Part shown: piece after piece, positions 52,953 through 62,435 of the stretch
Position numbering within the stretch: the stretch's first letter is position 1
How the letters are laid out: each line of letters opens with the position of its first letter
NCBI GenBank assembly: GCA_025517565.1
Contig: JAOPKD010000012.1
Coordinates: 23,631-87,630, forward strand
Direction of reading: 5' to 3'
From: Halapricum hydrolyticum
GTDB taxonomy: Archaea; Halobacteriota; Halobacteria; Halobacteriales; Haloarculaceae
DNA length: 64,000 bases
Program-made: the position numbers and the translations under genes
The notes under the pieces: model-generated
Database searches by the model: none
Told to the model about the DNA's origin: nothing
The model's input: the letters and a program-made list of their open reading frames with translations, nothing else

Positions 52953-53876
52953 TCACCGATACAGGCTACGGTACCTGGCGAGTTCGGCGCTGATCTCGCG
53001 ACTCTCCAGTAGCGCGAATCCGACGACGATAATCCCGAAGCCGACGAGCGTCAGGGGCTCGATTCGCTCAGCCAGCAGTACCCACCCGATCGCCAGGGCG
53101 ACGATGGGAGTGAGATACGTTGTCATGTTTGCCTTCAACGGTCCAATCTGTCCCATCAACACGAGGTACATTACGAGTCCGAATGCCCCGATGAAGACGC
53201 TGAGATAGATCACCATCGCCATTGCCAGCAGCGTCGGTTGGACGCTCGCGATCGATTCGCCGATTCCGACTGCGAAGACGGCATGGACGGTTCCCCCGAC
53301 CATCATTGCCCAGCCGGTCAGCGCCGGGATCGGCATAGATGTCCGGCTCCGTCGGACGAGGACGGCCCCCAGCTCGACGACGACTACGCCGGCGAAAAAG
53401 AGCAATTTCCCGACGAGTTCCGGGTCGAGGAGACTCGCCGGGTCCGGACGGATGACGACGGCGATTCCGACGAAGCCCAGGAGCACGCCGGCGTAGTCGC
53501 GGCCGGCCAGTCGCTCCGCGGGGAGGAGCGGCCACGCGAGTACCGCGGTGATTATCGGGGCGAGACTGAAGATGATCGCAGCGACGCCGGCAGTGATGAA
53601 CTGCTGGGCGACGAACCCGATCCCCGTCCCGCCAACCAGAAGCACTCCCCCGGCGAGCACCGCCGTCACGTCCCGGCGAGAGCGGGGAAACCAGTATTCC
53701 GTCGTCGCGCCGACGTACACCAACAGGAGCGCGGCGGCCAGGTAGCTCCGGGTCGCTGCGAACAACAGCGGCGGGATGAACGACAAACCGGTCTTCACTG
53801 CCGGGAAGGCAGTCCCGAACAGGAGCGTGACGAGGAGGAACAACCCGACAGTTCGGTTGCGGGATATAGCAGACAT
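52953..53876 (-). CDS. EamA/DMT family transporter
   Basis: A 307-residue membrane protein with ten helices in two EamA repeats: LLVTLLFGTAFPAVKTGLSF near the start and the second repeat from LFFAGVVVVELGAVLVRRSR. The typical EamA ending ILVGFGIIVVGF-like block is VGFGIIVVGFALLESRE. It probably exports amino acids or metabolites. The ATG at 53876 is chosen over a TTG two codons upstream. It is convergent with the MATE gene. Confidence 0.88.
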   Translation of the reverse strand: MSAISRNRTVGLFLLVTLLFGTAFPAVKTGLSFIPPLLFAATRSYLAAALLLVYVGATTEYWFPRSRRDVTAVLAGGVLLVGGTGIGFVAQQFITAGVAAIIFSLAPIITAVLAWPLLPAERLAGRDYAGVLLGFVGIAVVIRPDPASLLDPELVGKLLFFAGVVVVELGAVLVRRSRTSMPIPALTGWAMMVGGTVHAVFAVGIGESIASVQPTLLAMAMVIYLSVFIGAFGLVMYLVLMGQIGPLKANMTTYLTPIVALAIGWVLLAERIEPLTLVGFGIIVVGFALLESREISAELARYRSLYR

Positions 53877-53966
53877 CGTCAACTCCGGAGACCGAACAGA
53901 CCATTCGTCTGCCCCGTTCTACGGCTGTGACGTCGATTCGCTGCTCTGACCGTGTTACTGATTCGC

Positions 53967-54881
53967 TCAATCATCGTCAGATCCTAGCGTTTCCGTAAGG
54001 AACCGCGACTGTGCTGCTGATGCCCTGTCGAACGTATCGCTCGGGTAATACAGCAGCCCGAAATGCCCACCGGGGATCTCTACCCACTCTTTCGGTCCGG
54101 CCAACCGCTCGTACGCGTCGCGTGCCACAGCAGGGGACGACCGGACCATCTCGTCGTCGGGTGCCACTACGAACAGCGCTGGGCACGACACGTCCGACGC
54201 ACACAGTCCGGGATACCACTGCACGGGGTGCTTTGGACGGACGACCGTGACCTCGTTCGTCCAGTTCGTGTCCGAACGAGTCCCGTAGCCGGTGAACCAG
54301 CGAAACGCCGTATCGGGTTTAAGCGCCGAGGGACGACGGTCCTGGTCGTCCCAGACGACCGGCATCGGCCCATGAATTTCCTCAGCAGTCGGGTCGACTG
54401 ATCCGGAGCGGACCGTCTGCTCGATCGATTCACGAAGGGAGCCATCGGAATCGTTCGGCGGCATTTCCTCACCAAGCGCCGGGACCTGAACGACCAGTGC
54501 TGCCACCCGCTCGTCGAGTGCGGCCACGACCAGCGAAGGGCCACTACTGTAACTATCGCCCCACACAGCGATCCGAAGCGGATCGACGTCCTCAAGCGAG
54601 GCCGCAAACGAGATGGCGTCGCGATACCCGCGCGCCTGCATCCATGGGTTGACCTGCTGGCGCGGCTCGCCGGCGCTCGCACCGAAGCCTCGGTGATCGT
54701 ACAACAACACGGCCAGGCCCGCTTCGCGGAACGCTTCGGCATACCTGTCAGCGACCATCTGTTTGGTCGCGGAGAACCCGTGGGCCATGACCACCAGGGG
54801 CCACGGTGGCGCTGTGTCGGGCGAGTAGTACCAGCCACTCATCTCTGCCCCTTCCGATTCGAAGGCCACGTCTCGTTTCAT
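53967..54881 (-). CDS. Alpha/beta hydrolase
   Basis: A 304-residue alpha/beta hydrolase. The oxyanion region is VMAHGFSATKQM, the nucleophile Ser lies in AVWGDSYSSG, the acid is in VVAPDDEMV, and the His is in IPGGHFGLLYY. LLYDHRGFGASAGEPRQQ is a typical dienelactone hydrolase-like segment. Substrate is unknown. The ATG before KRDVAFESEGAEM is preferred to a TTG 19 codons upstream. Confidence 0.87.
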   Translation of the reverse strand: MKRDVAFESEGAEMSGWYYSPDTAPPWPLVVMAHGFSATKQMVADRYAEAFREAGLAVLLYDHRGFGASAGEPRQQVNPWMQARGYRDAISFAASLEDVDPLRIAVWGDSYSSGPSLVVAALDERVAALVVQVPALGEEMPPNDSDGSLRESIEQTVRSGSVDPTAEEIHGPMPVVWDDQDRRPSALKPDTAFRWFTGYGTRSDTNWTNEVTVVRPKHPVQWYPGLCASDVSCPALFVVAPDDEMVRSSPAVARDAYERLAGPKEWVEIPGGHFGLLYYPSDTFDRASAAQSRFLTETLGSDDD

Positions 54882-54993
54882 CGGTACCTCCACGAGATGG
54901 TCGAGGAGATACTTCTGTGAGACCAGAATTTCCGGCAAGTGGTGGGACTCTCTGCCCCTGCTGAACGCACAGAGTACGGCCCGAGTATAGCGT

Positions 54994-56274
54994 TCATGTG
55001 TTGGGTCTGGCCTGCTTCAGGCGGTCCAGAATGTGGTCGGCGACGTATTCCGCGTCGCCACCGACGCCGAACAGAAGCGAGGATCCACCCGTGTGCAACC
55101 ACGGGAGCCCGAGGAAGTAGAGCCCGGGACTGTCGGTCACCCCACGATCGTGGACTGGATAGCCGTACTCGTCGAACGTCGCGGGCTCGACCCAGTCGAA
55201 ATCGAACTGAAATCCGGTCGCCCAGATCACGGTCCGAACGTTCGCCGCCTCGAGGTCGACCTCTCGAACGCTCTCGATCGAGACCTCCTCCGGATCCCTG
55301 GGGACGATCTCGGGGTCCGGGGCGTCGATACCCTCGGTTTCGATGAGATCGTCGATCTGGTCGATCATGCCGGCGTAGAAGCGATACGCGTTCCGGAGGT
55401 TCTCCTCGAGGTCGCCGGCAACGACGAGTCGGCCGTCCTCGACTCTCTCGGCCCGTCCGAGCAGCGTCATGCCGTCAGCGGCGAGCTCAAGGAGGTCGAT
55501 CTCCTGGCCACCGTCCTTCCCAGAGACGTAGGGGTTGGGCGCGAACCGGTCTGCGGGCGAGTCCAGGCTGTCGACGACCGCCTCGAATCCCCCCATGGCG
55601 GCCATCCAACTGGAGATGTCCTTCCCGCGGTATCGACGCGGTGCCTTCGCCGCCTTCCCGACCGAGAGGTACACGTCACGCCCGCTCTCGTGGAGCTCCT
55701 TGGCGATCTGTGTCCCCGACTGACCGGAGCCGACCACCACTACTCCACCGGGGTCGAGCTGGTCCGGGTTCCGATAGTGACTGGTGTGTAGCTGCCGAAT
55801 AGAGGAGGGCAACTCGGCGCCGAACTCGGGGATCCGGGGGCGTTGAAACGGGCCGGTCGCCACGACCACGTTGGTCGTCTCGTAGGTGGTGTCGGTCGTC
55901 TCGACAGTATATCCAGCGTCCTGCTGACGAACCGCTAGCACCTCGACACCGGTCCTGAGTGGGGGATCGAAACGATCGACGAAGGCCTCGAGATACTCGA
56001 CAACTTCGTCGCGAGTGAGAAAGCCGTCGGGGTCGTCGCTCTCATAGGGGAAGTCGGGAAGACGGCTCATCACGTTCGTCGTCACCAGCGTGAACGAGTC
56101 CCACCGCTCGCTACGCCAGCGCTCGCCGACTTCGCCTCGCTCAAGGACGACGTGGTCACAGCCGGTCCCCGACAGGTAGTAGCTCGTCGCCAGCCCCGCC
56201 TGTCCGGCGCCGATGACGACGACGTCACGATGTTCGGTCATTGCGCTCTCGTCCGTTGAATTGTTGTCGCTCAT
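54994..56274 (-). CDS. Flavin-dependent monooxygenase-like oxidoreductase
   Basis: A 426-residue FAD/NAD(P)H enzyme. FAD motif VVVIGAGQAGLATSYYLSGT (residues ~18-37), second dinucleotide site VVVVGSGQSGTQIAKELHES, and the monooxygenase-type ATGxF segment VIWATGFQFDFDWV are all present. It resembles CzcO/TrkA-like flavoprotein monooxygenases; substrate unknown. The start follows an unrelated upstream stretch. Directly upstream lies a fragment of an FAD-linked oxidase, so the region may have lost a larger cluster. Confidence 0.88.
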   Translation of the reverse strand: MSDNNSTDESAMTEHRDVVVIGAGQAGLATSYYLSGTGCDHVVLERGEVGERWRSERWDSFTLVTTNVMSRLPDFPYESDDPDGFLTRDEVVEYLEAFVDRFDPPLRTGVEVLAVRQQDAGYTVETTDTTYETTNVVVATGPFQRPRIPEFGAELPSSIRQLHTSHYRNPDQLDPGGVVVVGSGQSGTQIAKELHESGRDVYLSVGKAAKAPRRYRGKDISSWMAAMGGFEAVVDSLDSPADRFAPNPYVSGKDGGQEIDLLELAADGMTLLGRAERVEDGRLVVAGDLEENLRNAYRFYAGMIDQIDDLIETEGIDAPDPEIVPRDPEEVSIESVREVDLEAANVRTVIWATGFQFDFDWVEPATFDEYGYPVHDRGVTDSPGLYFLGLPWLHTGGSSLLFGVGGDAEYVADHILDRLKQARPNT

Positions 56275-56291
56275 ACGTTGACCCCTCTCGG

Positions 56292-56385
56292 CTATTCCGC
56301 CGATTCGACGTTGTGGTTCAGCCGGAACAGGTTCTCCGGGGCCCACTCGCTTTTCACCCCGACCAATCGGTCGCTGCTTTCGCCG
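56292..56385 (-). pseudogene. C-terminal remnant of an FAD-linked (BBE-type) oxidase
   Basis: On the minus strand the frame ends with SDRLVGVKSEWAPENLFRLN then HNVESAE and stop. The RLVxxKxxxDPxNLFRLNxN pattern is the C-terminus of berberine-bridge-like FAD oxidases. Upstream sequence is AT-rich and not coding, so the rest of the gene is gone. It was probably cotranscribed with the flavin monooxygenase gene 17 bp downstream. Confidence 0.55.
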
Positions 56386-56661
56386 CCCGGCCGGACCAGA
56401 GAGCTACGGAGTGGTTCTTCGAATCCAGAGACTGCTTCGCCACCCGCTGAATATCTGTCCATAGACATATTTGCATACACTCAATTCTGGCGATTCTGCT
56501 TTCAGCTGTTGGCTAGTTCGTCATATTTTGTCAAGCTAATTTGCTATTATCTACCAAGGTATTCATTAGGTGTGTGCAATCCAGGGTATTCTGACACCGC
56601 TGCATATGCGCCCTCTATCAAGAAAGCAGTGCGAGTCCCCCGAGCACGGTGGCGCGGATAA
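56386..56661. other. AT-rich gene-free patch
   Basis: No gene is seen. From ~56440 to 56620 the GC content falls well below that of the rest of the window, with runs such as CATATTTTGTCAAGC and CTATTATCTACC. It borders the oxidase remnant, so it may mark a deletion or transfer junction. No terminal repeats were seen. Confidence 0.4.
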
Positions 56662-58038
56662 CTAGAGATACTCGAAGTCCTGCTTGCCCGTCTCGAAGCC
56701 GACGCGCTCGTGTGCCCAGTCGAAGGGCGTCGCCTCGCGTTTCTCCGCCAGGAACTCGACGATCGACTCGCCGACGTTCTCGCCATAGAGGTTCGGCCCG
56801 GTCTGGATCTCCTCGCGGACGGCGTCGGTCTCGGCGACGTACTCGACCATCTCACGGACGTACTCGCCCCCTACCGGCGGGACTAGCAGGTTCGTCCCGG
56901 CCTCGAAGACCGTCTCCGGGCGGTCGGTGTTGAACCGGGCCGTCAGACAGATCGTCTCGTCGATGTAGTTGAGTTCTTCCTGCATGCTCCCGGAGTCGGT
57001 GAACTCGGCGAAACACTGCCCGGAGGTGAGAAACTCGTAGACGTGGGCGTGTTTCTTCCAGAGGCCGGTAAACAGGAAGTTCTCGCGCTCGTCGTCGAGT
57101 TCGAGCAGTCGGTCGCGATAGCCGTAGTGTTCGAGCGCCTTTCGCGTCGCGGTCAGTTCGACGAAGTTGACGTTGTAGCCGTCTTCGACCAGCCCGATCA
57201 CGCCCTCGACGATGGCCTGGAAGCGCTCTGGCAGGAGGTTCGCCCGGCGGTGGATGTCCACGCGGATCCAGTCGTCGCGCTCCTCCAGGGCGGGATAGAT
57301 GTCGAAGATGCTCTCCTCGAGATCGGCGTCCCGTTTCATCTCGATGGCGTCGACGACGCTGTTGCCGACCACGGGGATCCGTTCGTCGCCCTCGACTGCG
57401 GCCGGATACCCCTCGCGCTGGAGGTGCTCGCGGTTGAGCTCGACCGGTGCGAAGTGATAGATCGAACCCGCCGATCCGACGAAGGTGTCGTACTGTTCGG
57501 GGAACGGTTCGGCGCGGTTGATCGACCACTCACCCGACCACTGAGCGTCGACGAACGCGGGAATGTCCTCGTAACCCTCGAAGTCCGGGGACATCCCGCG
57601 GAGGCCGGCCTCGTTGTGGGCGACGGCCTGATTGGTGGTGAACAGCCACGCCTGCGGGATGATCCCGGCGGCGTGGGTGTCCCCGTGGACGATCGGCAGG
57701 ACCGCCGTGTCGGGCCATTGCTCTTCGAGCGTATCGGTGAGTTCGTCGATCCGTCGGTGGACCTGCGCGGTCTTCTCCGAGAGCGAGCCGCGAATCGCGA
57801 GGTCGGCTGCGACGCGGTCTTCGATCCCGTATTCGGCGAGACCGTGGCCGAGCACGTCGTCGTAGTGCTGGCCAGTGTGAAGGACAAAGGCCGGGACGCC
57901 CGCGTCGCGAGCGGCCGCGACGACCGGGGCCTGCTTGTAGAAGTCGGGTTTCGTCGCTGTCACGACCGCGAGGACGAACTCGCCCGCGTCCATCTGACGG
58001 GCGAGACGATCCTCGTAGATCGTCAGTTCACCTGGCAT
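56662..58038 (-). CDS. wecB: UDP-N-acetylglucosamine 2-epimerase family protein
   Basis: A 458-residue GT-B-like enzyme expected to convert UDP-GlcNAc to UDP-ManNAc for surface glycans. Motifs: VVTATKPDFYKQAPVV, FVLHTGQHYDDVLG, LPIVHGDTHAAG, and VAHNEAGLRGMSP (the HVEAGLR equivalent with Asn for Val). The C-terminal half has the expected VDIHRRANLLPERF and ICLTARFNTDRPETV. It is ~80 residues longer than bacterial WecB, with an extra segment around 170-200. It may supply N-glycan sugars for the S-layer. Substrate assignment is by family only. Confidence 0.82.
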   Translation of the reverse strand: MPGELTIYEDRLARQMDAGEFVLAVVTATKPDFYKQAPVVAAARDAGVPAFVLHTGQHYDDVLGHGLAEYGIEDRVAADLAIRGSLSEKTAQVHRRIDELTDTLEEQWPDTAVLPIVHGDTHAAGIIPQAWLFTTNQAVAHNEAGLRGMSPDFEGYEDIPAFVDAQWSGEWSINRAEPFPEQYDTFVGSAGSIYHFAPVELNREHLQREGYPAAVEGDERIPVVGNSVVDAIEMKRDADLEESIFDIYPALEERDDWIRVDIHRRANLLPERFQAIVEGVIGLVEDGYNVNFVELTATRKALEHYGYRDRLLELDDERENFLFTGLWKKHAHVYEFLTSGQCFAEFTDSGSMQEELNYIDETICLTARFNTDRPETVFEAGTNLLVPPVGGEYVREMVEYVAETDAVREEIQTGPNLYGENVGESIVEFLAEKREATPFDWAHERVGFETGKQDFEYL

Positions 58039-58142
58039 ACACCACTCTGTGTGTACCAGCCGGTAGTAGGTTCTGGTTCGTGTGCAGGCTGAGAAGTCAC
58101 CTGGAACATGTCTCCCGAGCAGTCACCCCGACCGCGTGAGCC

Positions 58143-59570
58143 TCACTGCGTCGCGGTCGCCTCGTCGCGCTCGGCCAGCTTCTCGGTGGCCTTCCGGAAC
58201 AGTGCGTCGAGGATCTCCGGCGTGGTGGGGTGATAGGCGCGGTCGGGGATCTCGCGGACGTCCAGCTCCATTTCGACGGCGAGTTGCATCGTCTTGGCCA
58301 TCGCGTCGGCGTGGTAGTGCAGTCCCTGATAGCCCAGTACGGTCCCGTCGGGGGCGACGACCAGTCGAGCCCAGCCTTCGGAGGCGTCTTTGGCCTTGAA
58401 GACGCCGTCGTTCTCTGCCCGGGAGTCGACGGCGACGTAGTCGAGTCCGGCCTCCTCGGCAGCGTCGGCCGAGTGGCCGACACGGGCGAACGGCAGTCGG
58501 GCGAGCCCCGAGAAGATGACGTGGTGGTGAATGGAGTCGTGTTCGGTGAGGGCGTCGCCCTCGCGGTGGGCCTGGATGTTCGTCGCGGCCGTCGCAGCCT
58601 GTTCCTTGGCGACGTGCAGGATCGGCTCGCGTCCGTTGACGTCGCCGACGACGAACACGCGCTCGTCGTCGCCCGCCTGCATCGTGTCCTCGACCCACTC
58701 CTCGCCGGGTGACAGCGACGTGTTCTCGACCCCGAGCCTGTCGAGGGCCGGCTTGCGGCCCGTGAACGAGAACAGCTGATCCGCCTCGACGACCTCGGTC
58801 TCGCCGTCGACCTCGACGGTCACGCGGACGCCGCCGTCGTCGGTCTCCTCGACGTGGCTCGCCTGCGCGTCGAGCAGCACGTCCATGTCGAACTCCTCGC
58901 GGTAGTAGTCGGCGAGTTCCTCACCGAACCCGTCGTCGGCCTCGGGCAACAGCTCCGGGAGGATGTCGATCGCGGTCACGTCCATGCCACCGGCCTCGCT
59001 GAGGTAGGGGGCGAGTTCGAGCCCGATGTATCCCAGTCCGAGCACGACTGCCGAGTCACCGAACTCGGTCGCGTCGAGCACGTCGGCGCTGGTGTTGACC
59101 GGCACGCTCTCGATGCCATCGATCGGCGGGACGTTCGGCGTCGACCCCGTCGCAATCACGACGTAATCGGGTTCGATCGTCCGGTCGCCGACCTCGATCA
59201 CGCGGTCGTCGACGAACGTCGCCGTCTCCCGAACGAGCTCGACGGTTTCGCGCTCGGCGAGCGATTCGATACTGCTGCGACGGTGTCCGGCCCAGCTGGA
59301 CGTGTGTTCGTTTTTCCGCTCGACCGTCCGTTCGAGGTCGACCTCCGGGAGGTCTCCGACGAGCCGATCGTCACGCCGGGCCGCGAACCGGTGTTTCGCC
59401 GCCGAGATGACTTCCTTCGAGGGCATGCAGCCACGGAGGATGCAGAGCCCGCCGCCGGGGTCACCGTCGTCGATCAGCGTGAGTTCGATCTCCGGATCGT
59501 CGGCGAGCTGTCGCGCTACTGCACTGCCGGCACTGCCGTACGCGCCGATGATTGCGACGTGAGTACTCAT
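58143..59570 (-). CDS. Class I pyridine nucleotide-disulfide oxidoreductase
   Basis: A 475-residue FAD/NAD(P) enzyme of the dihydrolipoyl dehydrogenase/mercuric reductase group. The redox-active Cys pair is in GGGLCILRGCMPSK (CxxxxC). FAD motif is AIIGAYGSAGSAVARQLADD, with GAYGSAG for the usual GxGxxG; the NAD motif is VVLGLGYIGLELAPYLSEAG. ERVFVVGDVNGREPILH is the second FAD block, and the C-terminal dimerisation domain ends in HPTTPEILDALF (His-x4-Glu region). The 2-oxoacid complex genes are not adjacent, so the substrate could be a small disulfide instead of lipoamide. Confidence 0.88.
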   Translation of the reverse strand: MSTHVAIIGAYGSAGSAVARQLADDPEIELTLIDDGDPGGGLCILRGCMPSKEVISAAKHRFAARRDDRLVGDLPEVDLERTVERKNEHTSSWAGHRRSSIESLAERETVELVRETATFVDDRVIEVGDRTIEPDYVVIATGSTPNVPPIDGIESVPVNTSADVLDATEFGDSAVVLGLGYIGLELAPYLSEAGGMDVTAIDILPELLPEADDGFGEELADYYREEFDMDVLLDAQASHVEETDDGGVRVTVEVDGETEVVEADQLFSFTGRKPALDRLGVENTSLSPGEEWVEDTMQAGDDERVFVVGDVNGREPILHVAKEQAATAATNIQAHREGDALTEHDSIHHHVIFSGLARLPFARVGHSADAAEEAGLDYVAVDSRAENDGVFKAKDASEGWARLVVAPDGTVLGYQGLHYHADAMAKTMQLAVEMELDVREIPDRAYHPTTPEILDALFRKATEKLAERDEATATQ

Positions 59571-59926
59571 GTCTGTCTGACAGTGACCGCGAGGCTTAAT
59601 CGTTTGGAAACGGCACAATAGTCATTTTCGATCATTCTTGTTTTTGCTGGCGGGTTTCTACCGAGATCGATCACGTTCCTTCGCCCAGGCCCGACCAGCA
59701 CCACGTCCATCTCCGAGTGATACACGTCGTCGATGGCATCCGAAACTGCGCCGGTCGTGACTTCGTCTATCCCTCTGTCGTGTCCCGCAGCACGGTGGCT
59801 ATTTCCTTCCAAGTGGAATTTATAGAAACACCCAATACTGGGAGAACGACTACTGGCGACCGATCGGTTGTCAGGTGGTGACTTCGAGCGCGTTCGAGTT
59901 GCGCCTGTGGTCACTCTCAGGCGTTT
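59571..59926 (-). other. Intergenic stretch with a coding-like remnant
   Basis: About 355 bp between genes. On the minus strand ~59650-59800 reads DEVTTGAVSDAIDDVYHSEM, then DVVLVGPGRRNVIDLGRNPP, with some resemblance to the last helices of UspA-like proteins, but without a credible start or the ATP motif. It may be a decayed gene. The rest holds the promoter of the oxidoreductase and nothing else recognised. Confidence 0.25.
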
Positions 59927-60562
59927 TCACCGCGCGTCGTCGACGGCGTCGAGGAAGGATTCGGCGCGGGACTGGACGGCGTCGTAGTCGCCGTGGGCGA
60001 TCGCGTCGTAATCGAGCAGCGCGCTCCCCGCCCCGACCACCGCCGCGCCGGCGTCGAAAAACGCCTCGACGTTATCGGGACCGATCCCGCCGGTCGGCAT
60101 GATCGGGACGTCGCCCAGCGGCCCCCGGATCGCGCTGAGGTGATCCGGGCCGACGGTCGAGGCCGGGAAGACCTTCAGCAGGTCCGCCCCGGCTGCCATC
60201 GCGTCGGCGGCTTCGGTCGGCGTCATCACACCCGGCCCGACGACGACGCTCCGGCGGTTCGCGGTCGCGACGACCTCGCGGTCGAGATGTGGCGAGACGA
60301 CGAACTCGGCACCGGCCTCGATGGCCCGGGACGCGGTCGCGGCGTCCATCACCGTTCCGGCACCAACCAGTACCTCGTCGCCGGTCGATTCGGCGAGTCG
60401 TGCGATCGTTCGACTGGCGTCGTGTCCGTCGGTCGTGACTTCCAGCGCGGTGACGCCGGCCGCCGCCAGCGCGTCGGCGACCTTCGGGAGGGCCTCCGGG
60501 TCGATATCGCGCAGGACGGCGACGACGCCGCTGTCAAGCAGTCGTTCGAGCGCGTCGGTCAT
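59927..60562 (-). CDS. eda: KDPG/KHG aldolase (Eda family)
   Basis: A 211-residue class I aldolase that splits 2-keto-3-deoxy-6-phosphogluconate to pyruvate and glyceraldehyde-3-phosphate, the last step of the semi-phosphorylative Entner-Doudoroff route used by haloarchaea. Key residues: Glu41 in LEVTTD, the VGAGTV strand, and Schiff-base Lys130 in LLKVFPAS; the phosphate site is MPTGGI. The bacterial LEVTLR Arg is replaced by Asp45. Length is typical. KDG kinase is not nearby. Confidence 0.9.
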   Translation of the reverse strand: MTDALERLLDSGVVAVLRDIDPEALPKVADALAAAGVTALEVTTDGHDASRTIARLAESTGDEVLVGAGTVMDAATASRAIEAGAEFVVSPHLDREVVATANRRSVVVGPGVMTPTEAADAMAAGADLLKVFPASTVGPDHLSAIRGPLGDVPIMPTGGIGPDNVEAFFDAGAAVVGAGSALLDYDAIAHGDYDAVQSRAESFLDAVDDAR

Positions 60563-60620
60563 GCCTCGGTGTGGGTCCGACTGCCCGATAAAACCACGCT
60601 TCGTCGATCATCCACTCCAG

Positions 60621-61796
60621 TCACGCCGTACCCGCGACGGGAAGCACGAGGAACGTCACGTACGACAGTCCCGTCGCAACCGACGGGCCGATGATCCAGA
60701 ACGAAACGAATCGCACGACTGCCGACCGATCGAACAACGCTGACGCGTTCTGCACGTACGCTGGATCCTCACCACCGGCACTCGAAACGTCCCTCGGCGT
60801 CTCGGCAGTGACCGCGTCGACTGACACTTCGGCTTCCATCTCGCCTTTGAGCATATCCACTGCAGACGTCGGTCGGGTCGCTCGCCCCCATCCGAGTCCG
60901 ACGATGCACATGACCGTCGAGAGGGCCAGACTCATTGGAATACCGAGCGCCGACGCGACCGTCGTGATGCTTGCTCCGATGACCATGACGATCATCGCTG
61001 CCAGCAGCGGCAAGTTAGTCAGATCGTTTCCGACCGATTCCATCGTCCGGCGGGCGATCGTGAACGCACCGAGCCCGATCGCGGCCGCTCCCAGCCCGAC
61101 GGCCGCGTCCGTCCCGATCAGTCCACCACCCACAAGCGGTGCGACCGCGTTCGCGACGTTGCTCGCACCGGCACTGAACGCCATGTAACAGGCGATCACC
61201 AGCACCAGCCCCGTACTGACGACCTCTTTCGGCGTCGTACCCGGGCCGAGGGTCGGCGTTGGAATCACCCTCGTTCGATTGAGTGTCAGTAGCAGTCCGT
61301 CGGACTGTTCGAGCGCGAACCTGTTGTCGAGGTACGGATAGAGATACCGACCGATGACGGCACCGAACCAGAAGCCGACGACCGGAGCGATGACCCACCA
61401 CACCATGATCGAGCCGACGACCGCATAATCGAGCTGTTCCGTCGCGAGACCGAGCCCGGAAATCGCTCCGACGGCTGTCATGGACGTCGACACGGGGACA
61501 CCGTACAGATTGGCGAGGAGCATTCCCAGGCCGATGAACCCGAGCACGACGACGCTCGCTTCGAGGGAGAACGCCTCCTGGGGGACGAGGTCGCCGCCGA
61601 GCGTATCGATCACGTTGCGGCCGACTGTCCACCCGCCCAGAAAGGCGAAAAATGTCATGAGTCCCGCGGCAGCCGTCTTGCCGATGATCCCGGCTCCGAC
61701 GGGCGGGCCCCACGCGACACCTGTCGAGGACCCGCCGATGTTGAATCCGACGAAGACTGCGGCTACAAGCGCGACCGCGAAAAGTATCGCAACCAT
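60621..61796 (-). CDS. Inorganic phosphate transporter, PiT family
   Basis: A 391-residue transporter with about ten helices. The two inverted PiT repeats are visible: VGFNIGGSSTGVAWGPPVGA at the N-terminus and AFSAGASNVANAVAPLVGGG in the second half, with YGVPVSTSMTAVGAI and LGIPMSLALSTVMC the equivalent GxPVSTTH blocks. A cytoplasmic loop carries a KGEMEAEVSVDAVTAETPRD stretch. It imports phosphate with sodium or protons. It is divergent from the uspA gene at 61918, a common pairing in haloarchaea. Confidence 0.92.
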   Translation of the reverse strand: MVAILFAVALVAAVFVGFNIGGSSTGVAWGPPVGAGIIGKTAAAGLMTFFAFLGGWTVGRNVIDTLGGDLVPQEAFSLEASVVVLGFIGLGMLLANLYGVPVSTSMTAVGAISGLGLATEQLDYAVVGSIMVWWVIAPVVGFWFGAVIGRYLYPYLDNRFALEQSDGLLLTLNRTRVIPTPTLGPGTTPKEVVSTGLVLVIACYMAFSAGASNVANAVAPLVGGGLIGTDAAVGLGAAAIGLGAFTIARRTMESVGNDLTNLPLLAAMIVMVIGASITTVASALGIPMSLALSTVMCIVGLGWGRATRPTSAVDMLKGEMEAEVSVDAVTAETPRDVSSAGGEDPAYVQNASALFDRSAVVRFVSFWIIGPSVATGLSYVTFLVLPVAGTA

Positions 61797-61917
61797 AGTC
61801 CACTCTCCCGTAAGTTCGGTCTGTATATTCCGATTGCGGTCGAATGGTCCCCCTGATGCATGAGGGGGCGATGGATCAACCCTGGTGACTTATGCTGTCG
61901 GTCGGCGTAGTAATGGT

Positions 61918-62331
61918 ATGTCCACGCGCGTTCTCGTTCCGATGGACGATTCGGATATGTCCGAACACGCGCTCGAACACGCGCTCGAAATCTACCCCGA
62001 CGCGGAGATCACGGTCCTCCACGTCGTCGGTGAGCCCTCGGGGATGATGGGAAAGGCGACGGGCCTCGCGCTGGCCGACGACCTCGAGGAAGCCGCAGAG
62101 GAACACGCGACGGTGATTTTCGACCGGGCCCGCGAGATCGCCGCCGATAGAGAGATCACGACCGACGTGGCGTGGGGGAGCCCATCGAAGGTGATCGTCA
62201 ATCGAGCCAGGGAGTTCGACGCTGTCGTCATCGGTAGCCACGGCGGATCGCTCGCCGACCGCCTGTTCGTCGGCAACGTCGCACAGAAGGTCTTCCGTCA
62301 CTCGCCGACACCGGTGACTGTCGTGCGGTGA
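61918..62331 (+). CDS. Universal stress protein (UspA family)
   Basis: A 137-residue UspA protein, STRVLVPMDDSDMSEHALEH at the start and GSHGGSLADRLFVGNVAQKV near the end. The ATP motif Gx2Gx9G is followed by Asn in place of Ser/Thr, a minor deviation. It is divergent from the phosphate transporter and may respond to the same signal. The ATG at 61918 is used; an out-of-frame ATG lies 5 bases earlier. Confidence 0.9.
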   Translation: MSTRVLVPMDDSDMSEHALEHALEIYPDAEITVLHVVGEPSGMMGKATGLALADDLEEAAEEHATVIFDRAREIAADREITTDVAWGSPSKVIVNRAREFDAVVIGSHGGSLADRLFVGNVAQKVFRHSPTPVTVVR

Positions 62332-62435
62332 CGACGGTGTGTCGGTCTCCGATCGTCTAGCGGCGGTCGTCCCGCGGTACGCCGCCCAGCGCCGACAAAA
62401 AGGCTTTACCGGCCCAGTCACCTATCGAGACGCAA

